Assembly (NCBI GenBank): GCA_021018995.1
Contig: CM037587.1
Coordinates: forward strand, 89,401,251-89,465,250
Direction of reading: 5' to 3'
DNA length: 64,000 nt
Source: Chloranthus sessilifolius
Taxonomy: Eukaryota; Streptophyta; Magnoliopsida; Chloranthales; Chloranthaceae
Below, in pieces: positions 11,191-23,776 of this stretch. A model generated the notes under the pieces. It made no database searches, was not told the origin of the DNA, and worked only from the letters and a program-made list of their open reading frames with translations. Each line of letters starts with the position of its first letter. The stretch's first letter is position 1. Made by a program: the position numbers and the translations under genes.

Positions 11191-11545
11191 CTGTTTGTGT
11201 TTGTGTTTGCAAATTCGACATTATTTGTAATGTGTGTGAAATCTTGGATATTCTTAGATAAGTCTAATTGTTTTAGGATTCTTTTCGATTCTTTTGGATA
11301 TGTGTACTTTTGGATAGAATATCATGGTAAAGTTAAATGTTTAAGGTTGAGTTTAGAAATAGAAGAAATTGATGAATGCTTTGAAAAATGTGTTTGAAAA
11401 GAAGGGAAATGATTAAATGATGGTTTTGACTCTTGAATCAAGCTATATTTTCGAATGTTAAATGTGAATTTATGTTGTTTATCCTCTACTGAGCTTAGTT
11501 GTTAGCTCACCCCGACTATACGTCACAGGTGTAGGTTTGGGAGGG

Positions 11546-13328
11546 TGTTGAGAACTAGAAAATACCATCTTCTACCCTTTAACCTAGGCCTTGATAGACC
11601 CTTGAGAGAACAAAATAAGTGTTTTAAGTGCTTGCGTTACAGCTAACAATAAAGACAGGCTTAACTATGAAAGCAGCCTAAAAGTGTCAAAAAGATGATA
11701 ATCCATGTCGATCCAAAGGAAGAAAGAGAAGGGACAACCTCACTAGCTGTCAAAATGCCTGAACTAAAGAGGCAAAGACCTGGTCTCAACCCAGAAAAGA
11801 AATGTGGAGCAATTCGAACAGAAAAATGCACTACAGAGTGCTTTTCGAAAAGAATCTGAACATTTCAAAAAGAACCTGAACTCTGCGAAAAGAACTAAAA
11901 GCTCCAGGCTTAGTTTTTAAAGAGCACCTGAACTCTTCGAAAGGGTGATTGACCTATTCGAAAAGAAGAAAACTCCTTGCTAATGTAACACGAACTTTGC
12001 TAAAAAGAGCTTCAGAGTCACAAGATTTTGAAAAGTCCCCTAATGCATTAAAAAAATCTAGGGACATTCCAGAAGATTCTAAGCATGAAGCGAAGGCATA
12101 TTCCACCCCATGTGAGCACCCGAAGATGAAATCACTTGGCGGGAACTTCTAGAAGCTCTAACAGATTTTCAAATTGCATATGAATTGATGCTTATATGCT
12201 TTGATTGGTGAACGGATCGAGCAATTGATTGGCGTAGCAGAATCTGGATCCTTGTGCTCGACTACCATTGGTTGATACAGATCTGAGCACTTCTGATTGG
12301 TCGATACCCGAGCTAGACACGGGAAAACTATAAATAGATGAACCATTTGCCCAATTTGGGTATCCAGATTTTGAGTTTCATTCCTATTCCCCCATTACCA
12401 AATCAGCTAGTTTGTCTGAAACCCCTGTAATAGCCTAACTTTTACTTGCAATTGAGAGCTGTGAGATACCTCTGTAATTCAAAAGAGAATTGTATTCAAG
12501 ACTACAAATCTGAGAGCTGTTTAAGCTATGCTCTGTAATTGTAATGGTGAATTTGAAAAGGTTGCTGTAAACCGTACATTCTCAATTGGATTCGTGTTAA
12601 GGGTTCCCTCTGATCTCCTTATTGCACTAGACTCCTTTAGATTTACTGTTTCTCATGCAATTTCCCTTGATTCATTAACCCTGTGAGAATTAGTGTTTGT
12701 AACCTAATCTCTCACAGCATTTGTAGTGATATTTCTTGTTCTAAATTAAGGGTTTAGATTAAAGACTATTGGATGGTCTGTGGCCATTGAAGTGAACAGA
12801 CCATAGCCATAAGCCTAAATCTAATCCTTGAGTTAGATTTATTTCTCTTACATCTGTGCTTGTAGCCAGATGAAGATTGGATCACTTCTCATTTGATCTG
12901 CAGCCATTCTCATTGTGTTTCAAGGAACAAATCAAAGTTAGATATTATTTCTCCATTTTTATAAGTTTATATCAAAATTCCCCCAACTCAGATCTGGATC
13001 ATTTAGTTTAACTTTTACTTTTACCATTTAGTTAATGTGACAAATTCAACCTCCCATCTTATGTGCTTTGTAGATAGGATAAGAGGCTAGATCTGGTAGC
13101 TCAGATATGGAGGTTTATCTTGCATTTTAAACAAATTCTCTGTGGACGATCTTTTACTCACTTACATTTAAAACTTGTTACAATTGGCCCTGATCTTGCA
13201 GGCTAATTCACTTCTCTCTGTGCTGATATTTCTTTACTCTTTTTAATGTTCCAGATTCAGTATAACTTAGCAGTTGCAAATCTGTTTTCAAAACACAAAT
13301 AAATCATGCACACTTAGAATCAACAACA
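11546..13328 (+). repeat. Athila 5' LTR
   Basis: 1,783 bp, beginning TGTTGAGAAC and ending CAACAACA. Compared with the 3' LTR it lacks about 86 bp in total, chiefly the segment between GAAAAGTCCCCTAA and ATGCATT (3' LTR about 24272-24350). Its U3 contains TTTTCGAAAAG-type motifs at about 11840-11970, some mutated to TTTTTAAAGAG or CAAAAAG. Confidence 0.95.
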
Positions 13329-13334
13329 AGTTTT

Positions 13335-13352
13335 TGGCGCCGTTGCCGGGGA
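13335..13352 (+). promoter_or_regulatory. Primer-binding site, Asp-tRNA type
   Basis: TGGCGCCGTTGCCGGGGA lies 6 bp after the 5' LTR. It is the standard Athila primer site. Confidence 0.95.
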
Positions 13353-13526
13353 ATATATTTTAAAATAGGTAGACCTAAGTTTTCATTTTTATTTTTACAT
13401 CAGTGCTAAACTATTCTATTGTTTATATCTGTGCAGTTATTCACATCCATTTTGAAGAAGGGAATCTACTTCAAAAGGAATTCTGAAGGTTTGCTATGCA
13501 TAATCTGATTCTCTGTTCTGTGTTGT

Positions 13527-15174
13527 ATGTTTGGTAGGAGGACTCTCAGCCCTGAGATTGTCCCTCTTAATTTAGAAGTTGAAAGGCTATTACGAACCAG
13601 ACAAACAACACAGAATTCTGCTGAAACAGTTACTATGGGTGACGAACCTCGACTTTTGAGGGATTACTTTGCACCTGGTGCTTATAATTCTCCCTTTTGC
13701 ATTCAATTTCCTACTGTTGAAGGAAATTATGAGATTAAATCATCGACTATCCAAATGCTTCCTTCCTTCCATGGGTTGAGTAAGGAAGATCCATACAAAC
13801 ATGTAGATGAATTCTTGTCTCTTTGCACCACATTCAACATAGCTGGAATTGGTCCAGAGGCAACCAAGCTTAGGCTCTTTCCTTTTTCATTAAAGGACAA
13901 AGCTAGAGCATGGTTGTTTATGTTAGCACCAAATAGTATCACTTCTTGGAATGATTTGCAGTGTCAATTTTTAGCCAAATACTTCCCAATGTCTAAAACA
14001 AGCCAATTGAGACAAAGTATTATTTCCTTCTCACAAAACTCAACTGAAACTTTCCATGAAGCATGGAAAAGATTTAAGGAACTTTTAAGGCAATGCCCTC
14101 ATCATCAAATTCCCCGATGGCAGCTTGTTCAAAGCTTCTATCAAGGAATTGATAAAAAAGGTAAGAATATGGTAGATGCTTCCTGTGGAGGCACTTACTT
14201 GTAAAAAATAGTTGAGGAGGTTTGGGACTTATTTGAAGTAATTGGTGAAAACTCAACTCAACAGGAATTGTTATCAAGAGATATTGAAAATCCTGCTAGG
14301 TTGAACAATCAGCAAACCACCAAAGGAAAGATTTATGAGGTGAATGAGTTGGAAAGAAAGATGGATAATTTAACCACAAAGTTTGATAGATTGATGGACT
14401 CACTTAAAAATCCAATGGTTGCAAGAGTAGAGGAGGCATGTCTAATATGCCAGTCCCCTACTCATTCACTTGACCAATGTCCTGCTGCACCACAGTTCCC
14501 AGATCTAGTGATGGAACAAGCTCATGCTGCCCAATCATTTGGACAGATGCAGTCAAATGAATATCCATGGAGAGGGCACCCCAATTTGAGGTGGAGCCAG
14601 AGGAATTATCAATCACAACAGCAGCAGCAACCAAAGAACCAAATGCCTTTATCGTGAATTTTATGCGCAAAATTTTCAGCAGCCCATTCCATAACAACCT
14701 GTACAGCAATCTACTCCAGTTCAAATCCCTTCTAGGTCTCCTTCTTTTGAAGATCAAGTCCTAAATTCACTCCAGAATTTAGGATCTTTAACTCAGACTG
14801 TGAACTTTCACAGTCAGAGCATAAAGAAGATTGAAGAAACATTGGGTCAGCTTTCAAATACTTTGGCTAAAAGAGAGAAAGGAAAGTTACCCAGCCAACC
14901 TTTGAACAATCCCAAAGGATAGTTCATGGTTGGAGAGGCTTCTATTTCACATGAAGAAGTAAAAACTGTGACAACTTTGAGAAGTGGAAGAATTATAAAT
15001 AACAAAGTGGGTATTGAAGAAGAAAAAAGTGAGGAAAATGATAAAGATATGCAGCAGGAGCAGCATAATGTTAGCAGTAGGGGTGCTGATGTACCTCAGA
15101 AAAATAAAAAAAATGAAAAAACAAAATCCTCATTTACCATTTCCTCATGCCATGAAATCTGTATCCCCTTTTGA
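13527..15174 (+). pseudogene. gag: Athila gag, one stop and one frameshift
   Basis: The frame from ATG 13527 runs to 14657 with one internal TAA at 14202. The retrotransposon gag (capsid) domain lies at residues about 75-215, with KDKARAWLFML and the FHEAWKRFKELLRQCPHH block. A complete CCHC knuckle CLICQSPTHSLDQC lies near 14437. At about 14656 the frame shifts and the Gln-rich tail continues (QQPVQQSTPVQIPS, LGQLSNTLAKRE) to 15174. It includes TLRSGRIINN near 14968, the usual Athila linker ahead of protease. Gag packages the RNA. Two or three lesions separate this from a full-length frame. Confidence 0.9.
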
Positions 15175-15865
15175 TAAAGGGAACACAAAAATAGATGAAA
15201 TGATGGGGACTTTCAAGCAAGTCAAGATAAATCTACCTTTGCTTGAGGCAATCAAACAAATTCGAGCATATGCAAAATTTTTGAAAGAAGTTTGCACTCA
15301 CAAAAGACAGTCTAGGATACAGTTATCCAAGAAGGTCTTTGCTGTGGAAAGAGTTAATCAGGAGTTGTCTATTACCACACCTCCTAAACTTCAAGATCCT
15401 GGAATCCCCACAATCCCTTGCATTATTGGGGAACATACCATTGAAAAGGCTTTATTAGATTTGGGTGCTAGTGTCAATCTACTTCCATATTCTGTATATG
15501 AGAAACTAGGTTTGGGAGAATTAAAACCCACTCATGTGGTGTTACAACTAGCAGACAGATCTGAAAGAAAGCCAGTTGGGATGATTGAAGATGTATTGGT
15601 GGGAGTAGATAAATTTTTCTATCCTGCTGATTTTCTAGTTTTGGACATGGAACCCACAAAAAGCAAAACTTCCATCCCGGTCATTTTGGGAAGACCATTC
15701 CTACAGAAATGCTTGCATTCAATGCAGTGTCCGTATTATGGAAGTCTCTTTGAAAATATGAAGGTGAAATTAAATGTTTATAATGCACACACCTCAATTC
15801 ACTCGAGGAATGTTTTCATGTTGATCTATTGGATGAACTGTGGAAGGGACTTTACAATGCTTTAA
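15014..15865 (+). pseudogene. pol: Athila protease region of pol
   Basis: An open frame of 283 codons, overlapping the gag tail in another frame. The retropepsin active site is ALLDLGASVNLLP at about residue 146; Leu in place of Thr after the catalytic Asp is usual for Athila. Downstream are LQLADRS and the second conserved block PVILGRPFL at about residue 224. The frame then shifts and ends, before RT resumes in another frame at 15840. The protease domain itself looks undamaged. Confidence 0.88.
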
Positions 15866-17560
15866 AGGTGAAGATTTAACCACAGATTCTAAAGATGCTT
15901 GGGGAAATTCCGAGGATGAAACATTTTGTACCTCAAAGTCTGAGGAAGTAAATGCAGTGCAAGGAACTCATAATCATACAGCAAGTTTCTCTTCTTGGAA
16001 ACCTGCTATTCTTCCCCTTCCACAAACAGCTAAGGTACCTTTGATACCTTCTTTGATTTAGAATCAAGGTAAAAATTTGAAATATGTGTTTTTAGGAAAC
16101 CATAAATCATTGCCTGCGATTATTTCTTCCTCCCTCACAAAGGAGCAAGAGGAAGAGCTGTTGATTGTTTTGAAACAACATAGAAGGGCAATTGGCTGGA
16201 CTATTGCTGATTTGGGAGGAATCAGTCCAGCTATTTGCATGTATAAAATTCATTTGGAAGAAGATGCAAAGCCTTCTAGGGAAATGCAAAGGAGGCTGAA
16301 CCCTCATATGCAAGAAGTGGTCATGAAAGAGGTTGTTAAGTTGTTGGATGCAGGGGTCATTTACCCCATTTTAGATTCAACTTGGGTTGTGGTACCTAAG
16401 AAATCTGGGATCCTTGTTGTAACCTCGGATTACGGTGAGCTTATGTCAACCAGACAAACAACTGGATGGAGGGTCTGTATTGATTACAGAAAATCAAATT
16501 CAATGACCAGAAAAGACCATTTCCCTCTCCCATTCATTGATCAGATTTTAGATAAGCTAGCAGGAAAAGCTTATTACTGTTTTCTTGATGGTTACTCTGG
16601 TTACAACCAGATTCCTGTGTACCCACAAGATCAGGAAAAGACCACATTCGCTTGCCCTTTTAGCACTTTTACCTATAGGAGAATGCCTTTTGGTCTTTGT
16701 AATGCTCCTGCTACCTTTCAAAGATGCATGTACTCTATTTTCTTTGATATGATTGACCAATTTATGGAGATTTTTATGGATGATTTTTCAATCTATGGAG
16801 ACAGTTTTATCCAGTGTTTACATCATCTCAAATTGGTGTTACAGAGATGTGAAGAAACCAATCTAGTTTTGAGCTGGGAGAAGAGCCATTTCATGGTCAC
16901 CCAAGGCATTGTCCTTGGCCATGTAGTCTCCCACAAGGGCATTGAGGTGGACATGGCAAAAATTAATTTAATTGCGCATTTACCACCTCCCAAAACTGTT
17001 AAACAGATAAGAAGTTTTCTGGGACATGCTGGATTTTACAGAAGGTTCATTAAGGACTTCAGTAAAATAACCAAGCCTCTTTGTCATTTATTGTGCCAAG
17101 ATATCCCTTTTGTTTTCAACAATGAATGCATGAAGGCATTTGAATTCTTAAAAAACTGTTTGATTTCAGCTCTAATATTACAGTCTCCAGATTATTTACT
17201 GCCTTTTGAATTGATGTGTGATGCATCAGATTATGCTTTGGGAGCTGTCCTGGATGAGAAAGGATAAGTCGCCTCATGTCATAGCTTATGCCAAGAGATC
17301 AATGATTGATGCACAGCTCAATTACACAACAACGAGAAAGAGCCGGTAATTGTTTTTGCTTTAGAGAAATTGTCATATGTCTTGGGTTCACAAATAGTGG
17401 TGTTCAGACCACTCGCTTGAAATACCTTCTGTCTAAGAAGGACACCAAACCAAGATTAATCAGGTGGATCCTCTTATTACAGGAATTTGATTTACAGATC
17501 AAAGATAAAAAGGGTGTGGAGAATGTGGTGGTTGATCACCTCTCTAGAATTTTAACTGCT
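15840..17560 (+). pseudogene. pol: Athila reverse transcriptase and RNase H
   Basis: One frame runs from 15840 through a TAG at 16059-16061 and on to 17267. RT blocks are KEVVKLLDAGVIYP, WRVCIDYRKSN, DGYSGYNQI, MPFGLCNAPATFQ and the catalytic FMDDFSIYG near 16773. RNase H begins with LMCDASDYALGAVL near 17213. After a stop and frameshifts (17265-17400) its end continues as TRLKYLLSKKDTKPRLIRW, then VVDHLSRI near 17530. The polymerase part is essentially continuous; RNase H is broken in the middle. Confidence 0.92.
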
Positions 17561-18910
17561 GAGATTGATAGGTTGCCTATCAATGAATCTTTCCCTGATG
17601 AGCAACTTTTTGCTATTGGTATACACACCCCTTGGTTTGCAAACATAGTCAACTTTTTGGCTACTGGAAGAATTCCTCAACATTGGAATAAAATGGATAA
17701 AGATCTTTTCTTCTCAAAGGTTAAACATTTCATTTGGGAAGATCCTTATCTGTTTAAGAGTTGTGCAGACCAAATAATAAGAAGATGTGTCCCTGAAGAA
17801 GAATTTCATAGCATACTTTCTATGTGTCATGAACAGGCCCGTGGAGGTCATTTTAGTGGAAACAAAACTGCTGCAAAGGTTTTACAGTGTGGATTTTATT
17901 GGCCTACACTTTTCAAAGATGCTAAAGACCTTGTAAGTCTTATGCGAAATTGGGCAGCATTTCCAAGAGAAACTCAATACCTTTACAGTCCATTTTGGTA
18001 GTTGAATTGTTTGATATTTTGGGGATAGACTTTATGGGTCCCTTTCCTCCTTCCAATGGGTGTAATTTCATTTTAGTAGCTGTGGATTATGTATCCAAAT
18101 GGGTTGAAGCCACAGCCACTAAAACCAATGATCACAGAGTGGTTCTGAAAATTTTAAAGGATCACATTTTTTCCAGGTTTGGTTTTCCCAGAGCTATTAT
18201 CAGTGATGGGGGAAGCCATTTTTGTAATAAACATTTTGAAGCTTTATTAAAAAAAATACTCTGTGACTCATAGAGTAGCTACTCCATATCACCCACAAAC
18301 CAGTGGACAAGTGGAGATTTCCAATAGAGAAATCAAAGATATACTGGAAAAGACTGTGAAGAAGGACAGAAAGGATTGGTCCTTTAAGCTGAATGATGCA
18401 TTGTGGGCCTATAGGACAGCATATAAAACCCCAATTGGCATGTCCCCATTCAGGTTGGTCTATGGCAAAGCATGCCATTTATCAGTGGAGTTAGAATATA
18501 AAGCCTTTTGGGCTATTAAAACATTGAACATGGATCGACTCACTGGTAATCACAGAAACTACAACTTCTTTGAGTTGGAGGAGCTGAGAATGGATGCATA
18601 CACCAATTCAAGATCTTACAAAGAGAAAGTCAAAGCCTTCCATGATAAAAATTTGTTGAGAAAAGAGTTCACAGCTGGCTCTAAGGTATGGCTATTTAAC
18701 TCAAAACTTAAGTTTTTTCCTGGAAAGCTGAGATCCAGATGGGAAGGGCCATATACTGTCATTCATTCAACTCCTTCTGGGGCTGTTGATATTTTAGACC
18801 CAAGTAATGGAAGAATCTTGAAAGTAAATGGTCAGAGGCTCAAACCATGCATTGAAAATACCCAGGAGCCTGTGCTGCCCATCTATCATCAAGAACCTCC
18901 CCAAATCTGA
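17561..18910 (+). pseudogene. pol: Athila integrase, two frameshifts
   Basis: Three overlapping frames. The zinc-binding His/Cys part has CHEQARGGHFSGNKTA near 17825; the following Cys pair is disrupted (CKSYAKLG after a frameshift near 17930). The core carries the first Asp in GIDFMGPF (near 18022), the second in ISDGGSHF (near 18201) and the Glu in [10 protein letters not shown] (near 18305). The second frameshift is at the run of eight A at 18249-18256. The C-terminal GPY/F-like domain ([21 protein letters not shown] near 18730) ends at TGA 18908. No chromodomain is present, as expected for Athila. Confidence 0.9.
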
Positions 18911-18984
18911 TGGTATACAACTATACAATATATTTTTGTTCCATAGTTTTAGCTTAGTTTTCTTTTTCTCTGTTTTTATTCATG

Positions 18985-19290
18985 TTTGTTCTCTTTTCGA
19001 GAAGTTTAAATATGTGAAAAATTAATTCGCAAAGTAAAAATTGTCTTTTCGCAAAGTTAAATTTACTTTTCGAAAAGAATCTGGATTTGTAACGAACTGC
19101 TCGAAAGCAATGATTTGCTTTTCGAAAAGTTGTTTCTGAAGCTATTAGCTTTTCGAATGGTACTGATGCCATTCTCTGTTGTAAAAAGGACTGTTTTGGA
19201 ACTTTTTGAAAATTTAAAAATGACTTTGCGAAATTAACTTTGAGCATATTTAAACCCTTTCGAAGTAAGGGTTTCATATTCGAAAGCTTT
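18985..19290 (+). promoter_or_regulatory. TTCGAAAAG palindrome array upstream of the Athila extra ORF
   Basis: CTTTTCGAAAAG and variants (CTTTTCGAGAAG, CTTTTCGCAAAG, CTTTTCGAATGG, CTTTCGAAGTAAGG, TATTCGAAAGC) recur about ten times between pol and the extra ORF. CTTTTCGAAAAGAATCTG here (19070 on) is shared exactly with the Athila LTR (24069 on). A TATA-like CATATTTAAACCC lies near 19244. The array ends about 270 bp before the ORF start. Inference: an internal promoter or protein-binding region copied from, or co-evolving with, the LTR. Confidence 0.65.
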
Positions 19291-19561
19291 CTGAGAACGT
19301 CTTGTTCCACAGAAACCCCATTTCTTGCTTTCCTTGCGTGATTTTAGAATTCAGCCACACTTTTCTTCACATTTGTTCGATCATTTGAGCTTTAAGAGAG
19401 GGATTTTAGCTTATGGTCTGGTGGATTTCAGCAAGCAAGCAACACGTTCAACCAAAAACCCTAGATTTCGGTATTTTTCTGCACATTTCCTCTGTTTATC
19501 ATTTGCAAAGTTTGATTTTGTGTCAGCATTTGTTGTGGGCATTTTTATACACAAATTTAGA

Positions 19562-21829
19562 ATGGGGAAAGCTGAAAAATCACTGGCTGCCATGTTCCCA
19601 AAATCTTCTGCTAAGAAAATTAGAAAACCAACCCCAAAAGGAAAAACCAAAACTTCAGCCAAAAGAAAACTATCAATGGATAGAGCTGATAGGATTGAGA
19701 AAGGGAAGAAAGTTAGACATGAGGAACCCATCCCTGCAGCTGCTAGTCCTGAGCCTGAGCTTCCTCCTCTGCCTATGCATTTGGTACTGCCAAATCCATT
19801 CATTGAAGCTCAAAAGCTGATTCCTGAGCTTATTGTGGACGAAACTTTTTCACAACATACGGATCACTATCTTTAAGATACATGAGGGATGCCTCACTAA
19901 GCAATATCCTTACCCCTCTGCCAGAGAAAATTTATTCGCGAATGGTGAAATTATGGTACCAAAACCTGGTAAAAGTGACAGAAAAGGATGCTGATGTCCA
20001 TACTCTTGTTATCTTTATTGATGATTGTGATCTAACTGTCACATATGAAGACATTGGGAATGCTTTGGAGATACCTTTTCAATATGATCCTTCTGGTCCA
20101 TTGGCTGCACCAGAAGCAACCTCCTTCAGAGAAATGGCTGCACATTTAACCCAAGGGATCGTTGGAACTGGACAGTCCATAATGAGGAGAGACCTAGCCC
20201 CTCAATTTTTATTGATGGATTCAATTTTGAGGGGAAGTTTTTATGTCACCGGGCATAGCCAAGAAAGGAGGACACCAATTTTAGAGGCTCTCTTTCATTT
20301 TTCTAAGGGGTAATTTTTCAATGCCCCTATGTTAATTTTTGAAGCCATGGCTGATATTAGTGCCAAGTTGAAAAAGGAACAGAAATGAGCTGGAATCTCA
20401 TTTTGTAGACTGATCACAACCCTACTAAGAGCTAAGTTTGACATTGATGACCAGGAGCTAGTTGAAGTCATAGCTCCTCATACTTTTGGGAAAAAGGCTT
20501 GGACTACAAGCCAAGCAATGCTGAAAAGACTGAGAGAGGAAGGTGAGCCTGCACCTGCAATTGCTACTGAGCCTGCATCTGCAGTTGTTAATGGACCTGC
20601 CATACATGAACCTGCCCCTGCAGCTCCCTTAGAACCGGCTTTGCCAGACCCTGAGGTGACCAGCTCTTTAGCTGCACCCATTCTTGAAGAAGCTGTCCTT
20701 CCTGTGGTGACCAGCTCTTCAGCTGCACCCATTCTTTAAGAAGTTGGCATTTTACCCTCCTCACCTAGTCCAGCTCCTACCACTTCACCTATTCCAACAG
20801 TCCCATCTCCCATACCCACCATTATCCCAATTGCAGATTCCCCCTCTACACCAACCACTCCAACCATACTCACACCACTAATTTCTCCCACCAATGCCCA
20901 AGACTTGGCCACAGATTTTATTGAATAATCTCCTTGCACTCCTCTTCTCCAAAGCCTCTCAAGTTCACCTGCTCCTTCAGCCCACACACCTGAAGTATCC
21001 CATACCCCTGAACCTGAGCCTTTCACTACAGAGGCTTATTCCTCATTGATGGGGTCTATTTTTGAAAACGTTGGGCTTGAACCTGTCCCTATACCTGACC
21101 CTCCTCATTTCACTCACTTGGCTACTTCTCCCTTTACAACCATTTCACCCATTGCACCTCCACCATCCATTTCAGTTTTACCAGCCCCTGCTATGCATGC
21201 CTCCCCCACACCTGAATCTATTAGCCAAATACTTACCTTTCTCCAATCCATCCAAGCCCAACTACAGATCAACAGATAATCTCATGACCAATGACCTTCT
21301 CCAAACCTTAGCCTCCACATCCCACACAACTACCATAACCACTGTACCTGCTGTTGATGACCATGCTACCCAAACTGAACCTGAGGTAGTATTGGTTGAT
21401 CTGTCCACCCTCACCACTACTGCCCATGCTACCCAAACTGAACCTGAAGTAGCTCTGGTTGAGTCCCCTTCACCTCTCCTCACTTTCTCTAATCAAGCTA
21501 ATCAGACCGACCTTGAAGTCATCCTTCTGGACCCCTCTTCTCCCACTCCCACAGCCGGGATACCTTTGGTCCCCTATCATTCCATTCCCATTCTCAGATT
21601 TGCCGCTCTCAAAAGGGCCATGGAAGAAAATCCATATATCTGTAGAGATGTCCTCAAGGGGTTAGCTGATTTGCAAGCTTACATTAGAACCCCTTATGAA
21701 AACCAGATTCGGAAATTGGAGTTATTCATGAAATTTGAGAGAGAGAAAATGAAGGACCTACTGGGTCAAACTTTTCAGATGGTTAGGAGTGAGCAGCACA
21801 AGGTGACCATGTTGCAAAGCATGCCTTGA
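19562..21829 (+). pseudogene. Athila extra ORF (putative plant transposon protein domain), broken
   Basis: ATG 19562 opens a basic, NLS-like N-terminus (KKIRKPTPKGKTKTSAKRK). After a TAA and frameshift at 19874 a second frame from 19882 carries the conserved domain (MVKLWYQNL, LVIFIDDCDLTVTYEDIGNAL, HLTQGIVGTGQSIMRRDLAP). A Pro/Ala-rich linker follows, then, in the first frame again from about 21285, a duplicated HATQTEPEV motif and a helical tail (NQIRKLELFMKFEREKMKD). There are about six lesions. This position in Athila has been called env-like; I see no signal peptide or membrane segment, so I call it an extra ORF of unknown function. A related protein is encoded at 58819-60321. Confidence 0.8.
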
Positions 21830-23760
21830 CCAGAAAAGCGAGGACTACTAGACTTGGAAAGTACATTGGACTCACCAAAAGATCAAATAGAGGAATACAT
21901 CGAAATGCAAAAACACAATCCAGAGAAGGCTAAATCGAGTTCAGACTCAATCGATTCTAGTTCGACTAAAGTGACTCGATCGATCCCATTGAACCAACTT
22001 ATGATACAGATTTTGACCCCAGTTATTAGATCACATTGTACTTATCTGTGTTATGAGTTTGTAATATAAAATTTTGGTTTTTCTTGTGTAATTACTGTGC
22101 ATTTCTGTTTTTTCTTCTTGTCATTATGATTTCTGCTTGATTGTTTCTTTTCTTTGCTTTGGACCAGTGCGGACCTTGCTCACCTTAGGTTTGGGGGTGG
22201 GGCAGAAATGTCAATAATTGAGTTAACATCAATGCAACTTATGATCAGTAGAATTTTTGAAAATGAAGTAATTTCACACATGTTGTTTTGAAAAATGAGG
22301 AAGTTAAAAACTTTTTGAAATTAATTTCTAGTGTAATTCTAATACTTTCATGAAGTGAATGTCAGAAAATTTCCAAAAGAAAATTGATGTTTTAGTAAAT
22401 CTAAAAAGAGAGAAAACAGTGATGATACACCTCAGGAATTTGATAGAAAACCACACCCAATGAGATTTGGGCCTGAAATGTATTCTTTGGAGGTATGAAT
22501 TGGCAATTTTTTTCTGCTCTAGGGACTGATTGAACCTGCTTACTTTCATTAGAAGTTACACATATCCAAATTGAAATAATTTGACAGCAATCATGATATT
22601 AAAGACATGATGTAAGGCCTCCTTTTGGAACAGTTTGAACTTCAAAAATCCTCACCTTTTAAAACTGCCTTTGATACACGCCATTTTAAGCTTTATACAT
22701 CCAAGATTTCTTTAAAACCTCATCAACCTCATTTAGCCTAACCCTCACTTTGAGAATTCAGAAAGGAAAGGAAGCTGAAGAAAGGAGAGTGGGGTATCAG
22801 TTTGGTAAAAAGAAAAATAATTGAAGGCAATGATGTATCAGCAGAAGAAATGTGGCATTCCAGTCAATGTTGCTTTGAAAAAAAAAAAAAAAAAAAAAAA
22901 AAAACCCAAAAAAAAAGAGAAGTCATTTCATTGGAAGTTTGAAAAAGAAAGAGAAAAAGATGGCCACTTTGGCTCTGAAAATTCAAAGAAGAAGATGAAA
23001 TTGTGCTGAAATAAAGAAGGTGTCCATACCACCTCCTTACCTTGACTGACGTTCCAATTTTAAACTCCATTCCACCCTTTATTCTTGATAAATCTCACCC
23101 ATAAGCCACATTACAACCCAAGTTAAAGTCCTTACTGATCAATGATAGATTGAGCTGTCACATGGAGATAAGGATTTGTGTAATCTATGGTGAAAAGAGC
23201 AGTGAATTCATAACTGAAAAGCAATGCCTATGCTCCTGCTTATAGTCCTATTTGAGGGCTGTAATTGCTCTTGAGCTGTGTGAAATAGTACAACCTTAGT
23301 ACTTACATGGTGAGTGAAAATCTTGGAGAGAGTTGGGTTTGAAATCAACTTATTGGGGTAACATCAAAATTGAATTTTCAAATAGAAGGCAAGCTTTTCA
23401 TTAATTTGTCTTGTAAAAACTTTTTTTGACACAAACTGAGTGAATGGTGAAAGGAATTACAGCATAATTTTAGTTTTAAACTGATATTTTCGTGATATTC
23501 CTCTCACAACCTGACTGATGCAGGTGTGAATAATCTGGTTGGATGAAAGTCTGTTTTATCAGAACTGCATTGATCTTAACTGATTTATTGGAGAAGTTTG
23601 TGGGTACCTTCACTGAAAACCCTCAGGAGACTTCACTCCTCCACTAGGGATCACCTAGGGGTTTAAAGGGCTTGTTGCATATGCTAAATGCAACTGTGCT
23701 CCCTACAAAAGTGGCTTTTTACTTTGTTTTTAATTTTGACTTTGCTAAGGGACTAGCAAA
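21830..23760 (+). other. Athila 3' non-coding region
   Basis: 1.9 kb with no credible ORF, containing an A-run at 22878-22903 interrupted by CCC. It lies between the extra ORF and the polypurine tract, a long spacer typical of Athila. Confidence 0.75.
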
Positions 23761-23776
23761 GCTAAGGTTTGGGGTG
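23761..23776 (+). promoter_or_regulatory. Athila polypurine tract
   Basis: GCTAAGGTTTGGGGTG directly abuts the 3' LTR start TGTTGAG. It is the plus-strand priming site. Confidence 0.8.

Noticed and set aside
10810-11397. 195-codon open frame
   Set aside because: It is the CCTTGGACACC minisatellite read in one frame, inside a solo LTR, with open frames on both strands.
18937-19310. Minus-strand frame of 118 codons
   Set aside because: Reads through the palindromic TTCGAAAAG array; no family match.
19562-21829. Envelope gene of the Athila element
   Set aside because: No signal peptide, transmembrane segment or surface/transmembrane cleavage site seen; the domain is better matched to the plant transposon protein family.
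22821-23009. Lys-rich small protein
   Set aside because: Poly-A tract of the Athila 3' non-coding region.
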